Positions 1-9,699 of a stretch of 64,000 bases of DNA are shown here, piece after piece (the stretch's first letter is position 1; each line of letters begins with the position of its first letter). The notes under the pieces are model-generated. The model saw nothing but the letters and a program-made list of their open reading frames with translations. It was not told the DNA's origin and searched no databases. The stretch is taken from assembly GCF_001558695.1 (NCBI RefSeq), contig NZ_LNTU01000001.1, positions 1,240,001-1,304,000 of the forward strand, given 5' to 3'. The DNA is from Paramesorhizobium deserti. Its GTDB lineage: Bacteria; Pseudomonadota; Alphaproteobacteria; Rhizobiales; Rhizobiaceae. A program made the translations under genes and the position numbers.

Positions 1-519
1 GGTGTCGACGATGAAATCGGCGCGGGCGCGCTTTTCGGCATCCGGCATCTGGCGGGCAAGGATGGCGTCAAGCTTTGCCTCGGTCATGCCGGGCCGTGCG
101 AGAACGCGCTGGCGCTGCACCTCCTGCGGAGCGGAAACAACGACCACCCTGTCGACACGGGCTTCACCTGCGGTTTCGAAGAGAAGGGGGATATCAAGGA
201 GGGCGATATCCGCGCCGGCCTGCCTGGCCTTTTCCAGAAAGGCCTGTTCCTCCTCGCGCACCAGCGGATGGACGATCGCCTCTAGCTTCCTGATCGCTTC
301 CGCCTGGCCCAGGACGGCCGATGAGAGCTTTTCCCTGTCGACGCCGTTTTCATTGGTCGTGCCGGGGAAAGCCGCTTCGATCAATGGCGCGGCGCGGCCG
401 GAATAAAGCCGGTGCACCGCCTCGTCGGCGCTATAGGCGGGAATGCCTGATTCGGCGAACATCTGCGCCGTGGTCGATTTTCCCATGCCGATGGAGCCGG
501 TCAGGCCGAGGACGATCAC
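1..519 (-). CDS. coaE: Dephospho-CoA kinase, 3' end missing
   Basis: Catalyses the last step of coenzyme A synthesis, ATP-dependent phosphorylation of the 3'-hydroxyl of dephospho-CoA in the cytoplasm. The reverse-strand reading starts at GTG (519) and gives [16 protein letters not shown], a P-loop in the position typical of CoaE; further on DIPLLFE matches the family's conserved stretch. 173 codons are visible and the family is about 195-200 residues, so roughly 25 residues lie beyond the window's left edge. The GTG start overlaps the aroE stop by four bases (GTGA), so it is probably translationally coupled to aroE. The order maf-aroE-coaE is common in Hyphomicrobiales. Confidence 0.93.
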   Translation of the reverse strand, partial: MIVLGLTGSIGMGKSTTAQMFAESGIPAYSADEAVHRLYSGRAAPLIEAAFPGTTNENGVDREKLSSAVLGQAEAIRKLEAIVHPLVREEEQAFLEKARQAGADIALLDIPLLFETAGEARVDRVVVVSAPQEVQRQRVLARPGMTEAKLDAILARQMPDAEKRARADFIVDT

Positions 520-1379
520 TTGGCGGTCTCTTCCTGTTTCGGCTTTGCCATATCGGCCAGAATGCGAGCGCGCAGTTCCGACGTCACCTCCGGGCGCAGG
601 CCGAACCAGCGCTCGAAGCCCGGAGCGGCCTGGTGCAAGAGCATGCCGAGGCCATCGACGCTCTTCAGGCCGGCATCTCTGGCAGTCCTGAGAAAAGGCG
701 TTTCGAGCGGAACATAGACGATGTCGGTGACGATCGTTGCCGGATTGGCTCTCGTGAGGTCGAGCGTGAGCCCGTCCTTGCCGTGGCCTTCCATTCCGAG
801 CGGGGTGGTATTGACGATCAAGCCGGCGGCCGCGACAAGACCCTGCGCCTCATCGAGGCCGTGGGTCGAAACCCCGGAACCGAAATGCGCGGCCAGTTCC
901 TCGGCCCGCGCCGGCGTGCGGTTGACGATATGGATATCAGTGAAGCCGCGACTTTTCAGCGCGTGCACGATGGCGCGGCTGGCGCCGCCTGCGCCGAGCA
1001 CCAGCGCCGTATCCGCGCTGTCCCATCCCTCGGCATACTCGTCGAGATTGGCGGCAAAACCATAAGCATCGGTATTGCCGCCATGAAGCCGGCCTTGTTC
1101 GAACCAGAGCGTATTGACCGCGCCGATACCTTCAGCAGCAGCGTCATGTGCCTCGCAAAGGGCGAAAGCGGCTTCCTTGTGCGGGATGGTGACATTGCCG
1201 CCCGCATATCCGTTCTCCCGTAGCGAGGCGATAAAGGCTGGAAAGGCTTCCGGCACGGTTTCGATCGCTTCATAGGAGCCTTCAAGGCCATGGGCCTTCA
1301 GCCAGAAGCCATGAATCAGCGGCGAACGGGAATGCCTGATAGGAAAGCCGGTGACGAATGCCTTGACGGGTTCAGCCAT
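516..1379 (-). CDS. aroE: Shikimate dehydrogenase (NADP+)
   Basis: Reduces 3-dehydroshikimate to shikimate in aromatic amino acid synthesis. The 287-residue product has the substrate motif SRSP (17-20), NVTIPHK with the catalytic Lys (about 68), NTD (102-104) and the nucleotide-binding loop GAGGASRA (129-136). An ATG at 1379 is chosen because [20 protein letters not shown] is the family's N-terminus; 58 further upstream codons are open but read inside maf. The gene overlaps maf by 8 bases and coaE by 4, so the three genes form a tight operon. Other shikimate genes (aroB, aroK) lie 33 kb away. Confidence 0.96.
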   Translation of the reverse strand: MAEPVKAFVTGFPIRHSRSPLIHGFWLKAHGLEGSYEAIETVPEAFPAFIASLRENGYAGGNVTIPHKEAAFALCEAHDAAAEGIGAVNTLWFEQGRLHGGNTDAYGFAANLDEYAEGWDSADTALVLGAGGASRAIVHALKSRGFTDIHIVNRTPARAEELAAHFGSGVSTHGLDEAQGLVAAAGLIVNTTPLGMEGHGKDGLTLDLTRANPATIVTDIVYVPLETPFLRTARDAGLKSVDGLGMLLHQAAPGFERWFGLRPEVTSELRARILADMAKPKQEETAK

Positions 1380-1971
1380 CGATCGCTCCCAGCCTGCGCA
1401 ACTCATCGAGAAGCGGCAGCATCGGCAGGCCGACAATGGTGAAATAATCGCCGTCGATCTTCTCGAAGAGCTGCAAACCCTCGCCCTCGACCTGATAAGC
1501 GCCGACGCTGGAAAGGGCGATGTTCCCGACCCGCGCCAGATGGCGGCCGACAAAGGCCGGATCGAGGGTGCGCATGGTCATCCGCGCCACGCCGACATGC
1601 CGCCAAATCGCTTCCTCGCCGCGCGCCAGTACCACGGCGCTATTGAGATTATGAGTCTTTCCCGAGAGCTTCAGGAGATGCTGGCGCGCCGCCTCCATAT
1701 CAGCCGGCTTGTGGAAGATTTCATCGTCCAGCGACAAGGTCTGGTCGCAGCCGATGACCAGCGCATCGGGATGGCGGGCGCTGACATCGAGCGCCTTGGC
1801 CTCGGCAAGGACCATCGCGACGTCCTCCGGCGTGGCGCCGGTGTCTTGCAGGGCCATTTCCACGGCACGCTCGTCGATCTCGGCCGCTTCCGTCAGAAAG
1901 GAGATGCCGGCATTTTTCAGGAGGGCGGCGCGGAACGGGCTTTTCGATGCCAGGATGATCGGTGTGGCCAT
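1372..1971 (-). CDS. maf: Maf-like nucleoside triphosphate pyrophosphatase
   Basis: A house-cleaning enzyme of the Maf/YhdE/YceF family that hydrolyses non-canonical or modified nucleotides to monophosphates. The 199-residue protein starts [18 protein letters not shown], matching the family's S-x-S-P-x-R signature (residues 9-14), followed by DERAVE and GCDQTLSLD, where the Asp of the active site is expected. Substrate class (dTTP/UTP or m7GTP type) cannot be decided by eye. First gene of the maf-aroE-coaE overlap group; 24 bases separate it from ppsR upstream. Confidence 0.93.
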   Translation of the reverse strand: MATPIILASKSPFRAALLKNAGISFLTEAAEIDERAVEMALQDTGATPEDVAMVLAEAKALDVSARHPDALVIGCDQTLSLDDEIFHKPADMEAARQHLLKLSGKTHNLNSAVVLARGEEAIWRHVGVARMTMRTLDPAFVGRHLARVGNIALSSVGAYQVEGEGLQLFEKIDGDYFTIVGLPMLPLLDELRRLGAIDG

Positions 1972-1995
1972 GGTAAATCCTCGTAGGGCTTTTCG

Positions 1996-2817
1996 TTACC
2001 GGTTGCGCGGGCGAAGGGCAAGAATCGCAGCGGCGGTTTCTTCGATCGAGCGGCGCGTCACGTCGATGATCGGCCAGCCATGGCGGGTGCAGATGCTGCG
2101 CGCATAGGCGAGCTCCTCTGCGATATTGGCACGATCGGTATAATGCTCGATATCGTAACCGGGCGCGGAACTCAGGATCCTGTTCTGCCGGATCTGCGAG
2201 ATGCGCTCCGCCGTTGCGATCAGGCCGACGATCAAGGGCCTTGTCGCCGCGACCAGCGCCTCGGGGATCGGAATGCCCAGGACAATGGGTATATTGGCGG
2301 CCTTGATGCCGCGATTGGCGAGATAGATGCTCGTCGGCGTCTTGGACGTGCGCGAAATGCCGATGAGGATCACATCGGCTTCATTCATGTCGGGCGGAAG
2401 CTGCCCGTCATCATGCTCCATGGTGAAATTGAGCGCATCGATGCGGCGGAAATAATCGGCATTCAAGACATGCTGGGCGCTGGCGCGGCGATGCGCCGGT
2501 GCGCCGAGATAGGACTGGAAGGTCGTCAGCACCGGTTCGAGTACGGAAACGGAGGGCACACCCATACTGGAGCAGGTTTCATCGATGATCGCCGCAAGCT
2601 TCTGGTCGACGATCGTATAGAGGACGATGCCGGGTTCGGCATCGATATCGTCGAGCACCTTGCGCAGCTGCTTCTCGGTCCGAATCAGGGGATAGATATG
2701 CTCGATCGCCCTTGCATTGGCATATTGGGCCGCGGCGGCGCGGCCGGCGGCGAGGAGAGTCTCTCCGGTCGCATCTGAAATCAGATGAAGATGGAAGTAG
2801 GAAAGCGGTCTGGTCAC
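1996..2817 (-). CDS. ppsR: Pyruvate, phosphate dikinase regulatory protein (bifunctional kinase/phosphorylase)
   Basis: DUF299-family protein that inactivates pyruvate phosphate dikinase by ADP-dependent phosphorylation and reactivates it by phosphorolysis, thereby controlling gluconeogenic flux. 273 residues; the ADP-binding loop GISRTSKT is at 153-160 and the N-terminus [14 protein letters not shown] is characteristic. The start is a GTG at 2817 with a GGGACGG-type ribosome site upstream; an in-frame ATG 67 codons upstream would extend into the putative origin and is rejected. It borders the candidate oriC and diverges from hemE. Whether the target is PPDK or PEP synthase cannot be read from this window. 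Confidence 0.92.
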   Translation of the reverse strand: MTRPLSYFHLHLISDATGETLLAAGRAAAAQYANARAIEHIYPLIRTEKQLRKVLDDIDAEPGIVLYTIVDQKLAAIIDETCSSMGVPSVSVLEPVLTTFQSYLGAPAHRRASAQHVLNADYFRRIDALNFTMEHDDGQLPPDMNEADVILIGISRTSKTPTSIYLANRGIKAANIPIVLGIPIPEALVAATRPLIVGLIATAERISQIRQNRILSSAPGYDIEHYTDRANIAEELAYARSICTRHGWPIIDVTRRSIEETAAAILALRPRNR

Positions 2818-3238
2818 AGATTTCTGCCGTCCCTGTTGAAGCCTGTGGGTAAGGCATGGGCTTTTCAACACAGGCATGACAGCGATGGGCAGAATTGGCA
2901 AGTCATCCACAATGGGCAGGCTTGTGGGCAAATCTCCGTGGCCGATGTGGAAGAGATCATCGGCGTTCGATTTGCCAAGGCTTATGCGCAGCTTCTCCAC
3001 AGTTTGGCGAACGGGCAAGGCTTTCCAAGCCTCTGCTTTTCCTTGGCAAATCCGCTTATCATTGCTTTTTGCAATTCAATGGGCAATTTATCCACGGAAT
3101 GGGGGAAACGGCATTTCCCTGTGGGGAAAAGGCCATCATGTGTTAATCCCCGGAACAAACAGACTCTAAGAATCAGAAGAATCTAAAATTTCTAAATTTC
3201 TTTTTTGAAAGAGGCTGAGGAAACCAGCACAGGACGGG
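2818..3238. other. oriC: Candidate chromosomal replication origin (oriC)
   Basis: This 421-base gap between divergent ppsR and hemE carries six sites like the DnaA box TTATCCACA: 2844-2852 (-, TTACCCACA), 2903-2911 (+, TCATCCACA), 2923-2931 (-, TTGCCCACA), 2993-3001 (+, TTCTCCACA), 3088-3096 (+, TTATCCACG) and 3120-3128 (-, TTCCCCACA). Each has one or two mismatches. An AT-rich tract (about 3167-3211) next to hemE could be the unwinding element. The hemE-adjacent position is the known origin location in Caulobacter and is accepted for many Hyphomicrobiales. Four parS sites follow 6.5-11.3 kb away. Strand-composition skew was not computed. Confidence 0.75.
3162..3183. promoter_or_regulatory. 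Cluster of three GANTC (CcrM-type) methylation sites
   Basis: GACTC at 3162-3166, GAATC at 3170-3174 and GAATC at 3179-3183 lie within 22 bases at the edge of the AT-rich tract of the candidate origin. GANTC is the target of the cell-cycle methyltransferase CcrM in alphaproteobacteria. The spacings (8 and 9 bases) are far tighter than chance would give in GC-rich DNA. Confidence 0.7.
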
Positions 3239-4279
3239 ATGATGGCACGCAAGGTATTGAAGGTGATCCGGGGCGAGACGGTCTATCCGCCACCGATCTG
3301 GATGATGCGCCAGGCCGGCCGCTACTTGCCCGAATACAGGGAAACGCGGCAGCAGGCCGGAAGCTTCCTCGAGCTCTGCTATTCGCCCGACCTCGCCGTC
3401 GAAGTGACCCTGCAGCCCATTCGCCGTTTCGGCTTCGACGCGGCCATCCTGTTCTCCGATATTCTAGTGGTGCCGCATGCGCTCGGCCGCGATCTCCGTT
3501 TCGAAGAGGGGCGGGGGCCGGTGATGACGCCGATCGACGCAGAGGAGATATTCTGGCTGGAAACCGGCGGCGTCGCAAAACGCCTGGAGCCGGTCTATGA
3601 GACGGTTCGCCTCCTGCGTTCCACACTTCCCGATGAAACGACGCTCCTCGGCTTCTGCGGGGCGCCCTGGACCGTTGCGACCTATATGATCGCCGGGCAT
3701 GGCACGCCGGACCAGGCGCCAGCCAGGCTTTTCGCCTATCGTTATCCCGACGCCTTCCAGAAACTGCTCGACGATCTCGCCGATGTCTCGGCCGAATATC
3801 TGATCGGGCAGCTCGATGCCGGCGCGGATGCGGTGCAGATCTTCGATTCTTGGTCTGGCGTCCTCGATGAAATCTGCTTTGAGCGGTTCTGCGTGAAGCC
3901 GGTGGCGCGGATCGTCGAAAAGGTGCGCGCCGTGCACCCAGACGCGCTGATCATCGGTTTTCCGAAAGGCGCCGGCGCGCTTTACGCGCATTACCGCGAG
4001 AAGACCGGCGTCAATGTGCTCGGCCTCGACTGGTCGGTTCCCCTGTCATTCGCCGAAAAGCTGCAGGAACACGGGGCTGTGCAGGGCAATCTCGATCCCT
4101 TGCGGGTCGTGGCCGGCGGCGCGGCGCTAGACGAGGGCGTGGATGCGATCCTCGAAACATTGGGGGATGGTCCGCTGATCTTCAATCTCGGCCACGGCAT
4201 CACGCCCAACGCGCCGGTCGAGCATGTGGAACAGATGGTCGCGCGGGTGCGCGGCCTGACCGGAGGAGGCGAGGGATGA
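3239..4279 (+). CDS. hemE: Uroporphyrinogen decarboxylase
   Basis: Decarboxylates the four acetate side chains of uroporphyrinogen III to give coproporphyrinogen III in haem synthesis. 346 residues, the normal length. The signature [17 protein letters not shown] lies at about residues 18-34 and the conserved [12 protein letters not shown] follows at about 75-86. Two adjacent ATGs (3239 and 3242) are possible; AGGACGGG just upstream supports either. Its stop overlaps the hemJ start (ATGA), so the two haem genes form one unit. Its promoter must lie in the candidate origin. Confidence 0.97.
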   Translation: MMARKVLKVIRGETVYPPPIWMMRQAGRYLPEYRETRQQAGSFLELCYSPDLAVEVTLQPIRRFGFDAAILFSDILVVPHALGRDLRFEEGRGPVMTPIDAEEIFWLETGGVAKRLEPVYETVRLLRSTLPDETTLLGFCGAPWTVATYMIAGHGTPDQAPARLFAYRYPDAFQKLLDDLADVSAEYLIGQLDAGADAVQIFDSWSGVLDEICFERFCVKPVARIVEKVRAVHPDALIIGFPKGAGALYAHYREKTGVNVLGLDWSVPLSFAEKLQEHGAVQGNLDPLRVVAGGAALDEGVDAILETLGDGPLIFNLGHGITPNAPVEHVEQMVARVRGLTGGGEG

Positions 4280-4821
4280 GCAGTCAAACTGAGGAGAACC
4301 CCGCCGCCTCAGGCAGGAAGGCGGCTGTTCGGGCCGTTGTCGGGCTCGCCGTTGTGGCGGCCGGACTGGCGCTGATGTTTCACGTGAATCCGGATGTCGC
4401 TTATCCCTGGGTCAAGGCGATCCATGTCATGGCCGTTATTTCATGGATGGCGGGGATGTTCTATCTGCCCCGGCTTTTCGTCTATCACTGCGATGCCGAG
4501 CCCGGATCGGTGCAGTCGGAAACCTTCAAGGTGATGGAGCAGCGGCTGCTGCGCTACATCATCAATCCCGCCATGGCGGTGACGTGGATCATGGGGCTGT
4601 GGCTCGCCTGGAAGATATTCGGCTTTTCCGGCGGCTGGCTGCATGTGAAGCTCGCGGCGGTGGTGCTGCTTTCCGCCGTGCACGGCTATTTCTCGAAAGC
4701 GGTGCGGCTCTTCGCTGCCGACAAAAATGAGAAATCGGCGCGCCATTGGCGCATGATGAACGAGGTGCCGACCATATTGATGGTGATCATCGTCATCATG
4801 GTGATCGTGAAGCCCTTCTGA
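4276..4821 (+). CDS. hemJ: Protoporphyrinogen IX oxidase, HemJ type
   Basis: Membrane enzyme that oxidises protoporphyrinogen IX to protoporphyrin IX in bacteria lacking HemG and HemY. The 181-residue product has about four membrane segments (roughly residues 18-35, 45-65, 97-115 and 122-140, then a C-terminal hydrophobic run) and the HemJ-like stretch [20 protein letters not shown] with its conserved His. It overlaps hemE by four bases and carries out a later step of the same pathway. Codons at 4376-4391 spell a degenerate parS-like sequence (14 of 16 matches). Confidence 0.92.
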   Translation: MSSQTEENPAASGRKAAVRAVVGLAVVAAGLALMFHVNPDVAYPWVKAIHVMAVISWMAGMFYLPRLFVYHCDAEPGSVQSETFKVMEQRLLRYIINPAMAVTWIMGLWLAWKIFGFSGGWLHVKLAAVVLLSAVHGYFSKAVRLFAADKNEKSARHWRMMNEVPTILMVIIVIMVIVKPF

Positions 4822-4833
4822 TCTTGATTTTTC

Positions 4834-4875
4834 CTCGCACTGCCCGAAGTTGGTACTTGTCCTCAGGGCAGCGAG
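4834..4875 (+). terminator. Hairpin between hemJ and rho
   Basis: CTGCCC (4840-4845) pairs with GGGCAG (4866-4871), extended after a two-base bulge by CTCG (4834-4837) and CGAG (4872-4875). The loop is 20 bases and there is no U-run after it, so it could be a weak terminator for hemEJ or a leader structure of rho. The remainder of the 160-base gap shows no gene. Confidence 0.35.
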
Positions 4876-4981
4876 AGGTTATGTGTAAGGTCTCCTCCCT
4901 AGGAAATGCAGACTTGTCGATGCCGGCCATGATCTCCATGGCCATCCTTCCGAACAACTGCTCTTTTCCCTTCCCAATCGA

Positions 4982-6262
4982 ATGAGTTCCGCACACATGC
5001 AGGAAATGAAACTACAAGAACTAAAGAATAAAACACCGGTGGATCTGCTGGCTTTTGCGGAAACACTCGAGGTCGAAAACGCCAGCGTCATGCGCAAGCA
5101 GGAGTTGATGTTCGCGATTCTCAAAAAGCTCGCTTCGCAGGATGTCGAGATCATCGGCGAGGGTGTTGTCGAAGTGTTGCAGGACGGATTCGGCTTCCTG
5201 CGCTCGGCCAACGCCAATTATCTGCCCGGTCCTGACGACATCTATATTTCGCCCTCGCAGATCCGCCGCTTCTCGCTGAAAACCGGCGATACGGTCGAAG
5301 GGCCGATCCGTGGACCGAAGGAAGGCGAGCGCTATTTTGCGCTTCTTAAGGTCAACACCATCAATTTTGAAGATCCGGAAAAAATCCGCCACAAGATCCA
5401 TTTCGACAATCTGACGCCGCTCTATCCCGACGAGCGGTTCAAGATGGAGTTGGACAACCCGACGACCAAGGATCTTTCCGCCCGCGTCATCGATCTCGTC
5501 GCTCCGCTCGGCAAGGGCCAGCGTGGCCTGATCGTCGCGCCGCCGCGTACGGGTAAAACCGTTCTTCTCCAGAACATCGCCCATTCCATCACCGCCAATC
5601 ATCCGGAATGCTATCTGATCGTTCTCCTGATCGACGAGCGTCCGGAAGAAGTCACCGACATGCAGCGCTCGGTGAAGGGCGAGGTGGTTTCCTCGACCTT
5701 CGACGAACCGGCATCGCGTCACGTCCAGGTGGCGGAGATGGTGATCGAGAAGGCCAAGCGCCTGGTTGAGCATGGCCGCGATGTGGTCATTCTCCTAGAC
5801 TCGATCACCCGCCTGGGTCGCGCCTACAACACCGTCGTTCCGTCATCCGGCAAGGTGCTGACCGGCGGTGTGGATGCCAATGCGCTGCAGCGGCCGAAGC
5901 GCTTCTTTGGCGCGGCGCGTAATATCGAGGAAGGTGGTTCGCTGACCATCATCGCGACCGCGCTGATCGATACCGGCAGCCGCATGGATGAAGTGATCTT
6001 CGAAGAGTTCAAGGGCACCGGCAACTCGGAAATCGTGCTCGACCGCAAGGTGGCCGATAAGCGCATCTTCCCGGCGATGGATATCCTGAAATCCGGTACC
6101 CGCAAGGAAGATCTGCTCGTGCCACGCCAGGACCTGCAGAAGATCTTCGTGCTGCGCCGTATCCTGGCGCCGATGGGCACGACCGATGCGATCGAGTTCC
6201 TGATCGACAAGCTGAAGCAGACGAAGAACAATGGCGAGTTCTTCGATTCGATGAACACCTGA
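4982..6262 (+). CDS. rho: Transcription termination factor Rho
   Basis: Hexameric RNA-dependent ATPase that ends transcription at C-rich, unstructured RNA. The product (up to 426 residues) has the N-terminal Rho domain, a cold-shock-like RNA-binding fold with GFGFLRS, and the ATPase core with the P-loop VAPPRTGKT (about 185-193), [13 protein letters not shown] and the Q-loop region [20 protein letters not shown]-type sequence. Possible starts are ATG 4982, 4997 and 5006; relatives usually begin [10 protein letters not shown], which favours 4997. No strong ribosome site precedes any of them, which could suit an autoregulated gene. Convergent with the next gene, only 12 bases apart. Confidence 0.97.
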   Translation: MSSAHMQEMKLQELKNKTPVDLLAFAETLEVENASVMRKQELMFAILKKLASQDVEIIGEGVVEVLQDGFGFLRSANANYLPGPDDIYISPSQIRRFSLKTGDTVEGPIRGPKEGERYFALLKVNTINFEDPEKIRHKIHFDNLTPLYPDERFKMELDNPTTKDLSARVIDLVAPLGKGQRGLIVAPPRTGKTVLLQNIAHSITANHPECYLIVLLIDERPEEVTDMQRSVKGEVVSSTFDEPASRHVQVAEMVIEKAKRLVEHGRDVVILLDSITRLGRAYNTVVPSSGKVLTGGVDANALQRPKRFFGAARNIEEGGSLTIIATALIDTGSRMDEVIFEEFKGTGNSEIVLDRKVADKRIFPAMDILKSGTRKEDLLVPRQDLQKIFVLRRILAPMGTTDAIEFLIDKLKQTKNNGEFFDSMNT

Positions 6263-6274
6263 TCGCCCTGCGCT

Positions 6275-8290
6275 TCACGGCCTTTCGGTCAGAAGCGCAT
6301 GCAGCTCCACCGCCGTTTCGACTGGCGGCAGACAGACGAGCCCGCGGCAGAGATAGGCCGCGGGCTTTGTCATATTCGGAAGGATATCCTGCGGCAGCAC
6401 GGCTTCCGCCGGATCGCTTCCTATGGGCAGGACCATATCGATGCGGCGAGGATCGGGAATTCGATTCGCCTCCGCAACAAGCGGATGATCGCGATCAGGC
6501 GCTACGATCACCAGCTTCCACGGGTCCATCACCAGACTCGCGGCATTGATGATGCCGGCCTGCCCATAGGCGAGATTGCGGATGCGGCCGAGGGCGTGCT
6601 CCGCCACGGCCACAACGCGTTCCTGCAAGTGCTGCTCGCCGGTGGCGATGGCCAGTCGGTTCAGCGCTTCGATGATCTGACTGGTGGCGCTGGGAATAGC
6701 CTCGTCCTGGTCGCCGCGGATGCGCAGGATGACATCGTCCGCATCGCTGGCCCAAAGGCTGTAGCCGCCATCCTCTGCGATGTGCCAGCGATCGAGCTGG
6801 GCGAGGAAATGCTGCGCATCCTCGATATAGGTCTTGTCACCGTCGATCTGGTAGAGCGACAGGACGGCATTGATCATCGCCGCATAATCTGTCGAGAGCG
6901 CGGGGAAGAGCTTCGATCCATCCATGACGGAATGGGGCAGGCGGCCTTCTCGCATCGATTCGGATATGGAACGATATATCCGTCGAGCGATATCGGCCCA
7001 ATCCGGCCGATCGAAAACCCGTGCAGCTTCGGCCAGCGCCCGAATGAGAAGCCCATTCCAGTCGGTGAGCGCCTTGTCGTCCCTGCCGGGACGGACCCGC
7101 TTTTCACGGGCGGCAAGGAGCTTATCCCTGTCGGCGCCAAGAATCCGGTCCTCATCCGGATTGTCGGGAACGCGCGACCGGAGCCGGTTTAGGATGATCT
7201 TCCCCTCCCAGTTCCCTTCCGACGTGACGTCATAGCGCGTCTTGAAAAGTGTGGCGTCGGGCAGGACGGTGTCGATCTCGTCGGCGGTCCAGACATAGAA
7301 CTTGCCTTCTTCGCCTTCGCTATCGGCATCGAGGCTGGAAGCGAAAGCGCCGTTCGGCAGGTGCATTTCGCGCTGGAGCCAGTTTACCGTTTCTTCGATT
7401 CGGCTGCGGAACAGTTCGTTGCCGGTCTCGGCATAAGCCCAGCTGGCGTGGCGGATCATCTGGGTGTTGTCATAAAGCATTTTCTCGAAATGCGGCACCA
7501 GCCAGCGGTCGTCGACGCTGTAGCGGGCGAGCCCGCCGCCGAGATGATCATAGATGCCGCCCTGCAGCATGGTCTCCAGGCTGAGGAGGAATGCATCGCG
7601 ATGCGCCGCGTTGCCGTTGCGCAGCCAGGAAAGCCACAGCGCATCCATGAAGGGGGCGTTGGGGAACTTCGGCGCGCCGCGGATGCCTCCCTGCTGCATG
7701 TCCATCGTGGAATGAACCTGGTCGGCGAAGCGATCGGGTAATGCTCTATCGAGCGGGGAAGGGGAGGCGGCTGCGGCAAGCCGCGCGGCGATATGGGAAG
7801 AGAGCGCAGCGACATTATGGTTAATGCTTTCCTTATCCGCTATCCAGGTGCGGTGGATTGCGCGGAGGACATCGATAAAGCCCGGCCGTCCATAGCGCGC
7901 GTGCTTGGGAAAATAGGTTCCTCCCCAGAAGGGCTGCCCTTCCGGCGTCAGGAACATGGTCAGAGGCCAGCCGCCCTGTTCGCCCATGGCGGTCAGCGCC
8001 GCCATATAGATCTGGTCTATATCGGGCCTTTCCTCCCGGTCGACCTTCACATTGACGAAAAGGCGGTTCATGACCGCTGCGACATCGTCATCCTCGAAAC
8101 ATTCATGAGCCATGACATGGCACCAATGGCAGGCGGCGTAACCGACGGAGAGAAGGATAGGCCGGCCGGTCCGCTGTGCTTCTTCGAGCGCATCCCGACC
8201 CCAGGGCTGCCAATGGACGGGATTGTCGGCGTGCTGGCGCAGGTAGGCGCTCGGCTGGTCGGCAAGGCGGTTTTCAGCGAGAATGGGCAT
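6275..8290 (-). CDS. Thioredoxin-domain DUF255 protein (YyaL/SSP411 family)
   Basis: A large conserved protein (671 residues) with an N-terminal thioredoxin-like domain and a C-terminal (alpha/alpha)6-barrel-like region. It begins MPILAENRLADQPSAYLRQH and carries CHWC at 54-57 in the context GYAACHWCHVM, the family hallmark; the glycine/aspartate motif PHFEKMLYDN lies near the middle. The start at 8290 is chosen because an upstream extension of 54 codons reads through the mnmE promoter. Biochemical role is not established for the family. It diverges from mnmE (61 bases between starts) and converges on rho. Confidence 0.9.
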   Translation of the reverse strand: MPILAENRLADQPSAYLRQHADNPVHWQPWGRDALEEAQRTGRPILLSVGYAACHWCHVMAHECFEDDDVAAVMNRLFVNVKVDREERPDIDQIYMAALTAMGEQGGWPLTMFLTPEGQPFWGGTYFPKHARYGRPGFIDVLRAIHRTWIADKESINHNVAALSSHIAARLAAAASPSPLDRALPDRFADQVHSTMDMQQGGIRGAPKFPNAPFMDALWLSWLRNGNAAHRDAFLLSLETMLQGGIYDHLGGGLARYSVDDRWLVPHFEKMLYDNTQMIRHASWAYAETGNELFRSRIEETVNWLQREMHLPNGAFASSLDADSEGEEGKFYVWTADEIDTVLPDATLFKTRYDVTSEGNWEGKIILNRLRSRVPDNPDEDRILGADRDKLLAAREKRVRPGRDDKALTDWNGLLIRALAEAARVFDRPDWADIARRIYRSISESMREGRLPHSVMDGSKLFPALSTDYAAMINAVLSLYQIDGDKTYIEDAQHFLAQLDRWHIAEDGGYSLWASDADDVILRIRGDQDEAIPSATSQIIEALNRLAIATGEQHLQERVVAVAEHALGRIRNLAYGQAGIINAASLVMDPWKLVIVAPDRDHPLVAEANRIPDPRRIDMVLPIGSDPAEAVLPQDILPNMTKPAAYLCRGLVCLPPVETAVELHALLTERP

Positions 8291-8351
8291 CCGGGCGGCC
8301 TTCCCTTCGAGAACAGATTGGCATAGGCAGAGCCTAAAAACTGGAACGTTA

Positions 8352-9686
8352 ATGATGATAACGCAATTGGGGTTCCCTGATACGATTTTTGCCCTGTCGA
8401 GCGGCCGGCTGCCTTCCGGGGTTGCCGTTATCCGTTTATCCGGGCCGCACATTCGATTCGTGGTCGAAACGATCGCCGGAAAGGTGCCAAAGCCCCGTAT
8501 GGCGGCCTATTGCCCGTTCCATTCCCGCACGAGCGAGGTGCTGGATCGGGGATTACTGCTATTTTTTTCCGGTCCCCATAGCTTTACCGGCGAGGATTGC
8601 GCGGAATTCCATCTTCACGGCGGGGTAGCAGTCGTCGATCGCTTCCTGCGGGAATTGTCGGGCTTCGAGAATTGCCGGATGGCCGAGCCGGGTGAGTTCA
8701 CACGCCGGGCATTCACCAACGGCAAGATGGATCTGACGATTGCCGAAGGACTGGCCGATTTGGTCTCGGCTGAAACCGAAGGACAGCGGCGGTTGGCCCA
8801 GCAGGTGGCATCCGGAGCGCAGCGCGATCTTTATGATGGATGGCGCAAGGAGCTGATCCAGGCGCGTGCCCTGATCGAGGCGGAACTGGATTTCGCTGAT
8901 GAGGCGGATGTTCCCGGATCGGTCTCAGCGAAGGTCTGGCAGGCGATGGAACTTCTGTCCGGCCAGATTAGCCGTCATTTGGCGGATGGGCAAAGAGCGT
9001 CGGTTTTCCGTGACGGGGTTCATGTAGCGATCATCGGCGCGCCCAATGCCGGGAAGTCGAGCCTGCTCAATGCTGTTGCCGGGCGGGACGTGGCGATCAT
9101 TTCAGAAGAGGCGGGAACGACGCGCGATCTGATCGAGGTGAAGCTCGATCTCGGCGGCATTCCGGTGTTCCTGACGGATACGGCCGGGCTGCGGGAGACC
9201 GAAGGACAGGTGGAGAAGATCGGTATCGAGCGCGCCCGTTCCCGCGCCGCATCAGCCGATCTGGTGCTGCTTCTGGAAGATATGAGCCGGCCCGAACCCG
9301 TTGAACCACCGAAATCAGGTGGGGCGCTTTGGCGCGTCGGTAACAAGCAGGATCTGGCCGCGCCAGCTTCCGGTGAGGAATGGGATTTCCGGATCTCCGC
9401 GCGCTCGGGTGAGGGAATGGACGCCCTGATAGGGGCGATGACGCGGTTTGCCGAAGCCAAAGCCGGCAGCATTGGCGATGTGGTGCCGACGAGGCGGCGG
9501 CATATGGACCTACTCGGGGAGGCCCGGCGTGAGATCGAGGAAGCCGTTGAGAAAGACAACCTGCCGCTGGAGTTACGCGCGGAGCATCTGCGCCGGGCCT
9601 CGCAGTTTCTTGGGCGTATAACCGGTGACGTAGATGTGGAGGATATACTCGACGCGATCTTTTCCCAGTTCTGCATCGGGAAATGA
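8352..9686 (+). CDS. mnmE: tRNA uridine-5-carboxymethylaminomethyl modification GTPase MnmE
   Basis: With MnmG it installs the carboxymethylaminomethyl group at C5 of wobble U34 of several tRNAs, using a folate one-carbon donor. 444 residues: an N-terminal folate-binding domain (TIFALSSGRLPSGVAVIRLS), a helical domain, and an inserted G domain with GAPNAGKSS (about 229-237), DTAG and NKQD; the C-terminal FCIGK carries the family's catalytic Cys. Start is ATG 8352 or 8355; a longer in-frame reading would lie in the divergent promoter. Its stop TGA is part of a parS site. Its partner mnmG lies 430 bases downstream. Confidence 0.97.
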   Translation: MMITQLGFPDTIFALSSGRLPSGVAVIRLSGPHIRFVVETIAGKVPKPRMAAYCPFHSRTSEVLDRGLLLFFSGPHSFTGEDCAEFHLHGGVAVVDRFLRELSGFENCRMAEPGEFTRRAFTNGKMDLTIAEGLADLVSAETEGQRRLAQQVASGAQRDLYDGWRKELIQARALIEAELDFADEADVPGSVSAKVWQAMELLSGQISRHLADGQRASVFRDGVHVAIIGAPNAGKSSLLNAVAGRDVAIISEEAGTTRDLIEVKLDLGGIPVFLTDTAGLRETEGQVEKIGIERARSRAASADLVLLLEDMSRPEPVEPPKSGGALWRVGNKQDLAAPASGEEWDFRISARSGEGMDALIGAMTRFAEAKAGSIGDVVPTRRRHMDLLGEARREIEEAVEKDNLPLELRAEHLRRASQFLGRITGDVDVEDILDAIFSQFCIGK

Positions 9687-9699
9687 TTCACGTGAAACA
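9684..9699. promoter_or_regulatory. parS: parS site overlapping the mnmE stop codon
   Basis: TGATTCACGTGAAACA differs from the parS palindrome TGTTTCACGTGAAACA at one position. The first three bases are the mnmE stop. Likely ParB loading site, given parB nearby and three more sites within 4.7 kb. Confidence 0.88.
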
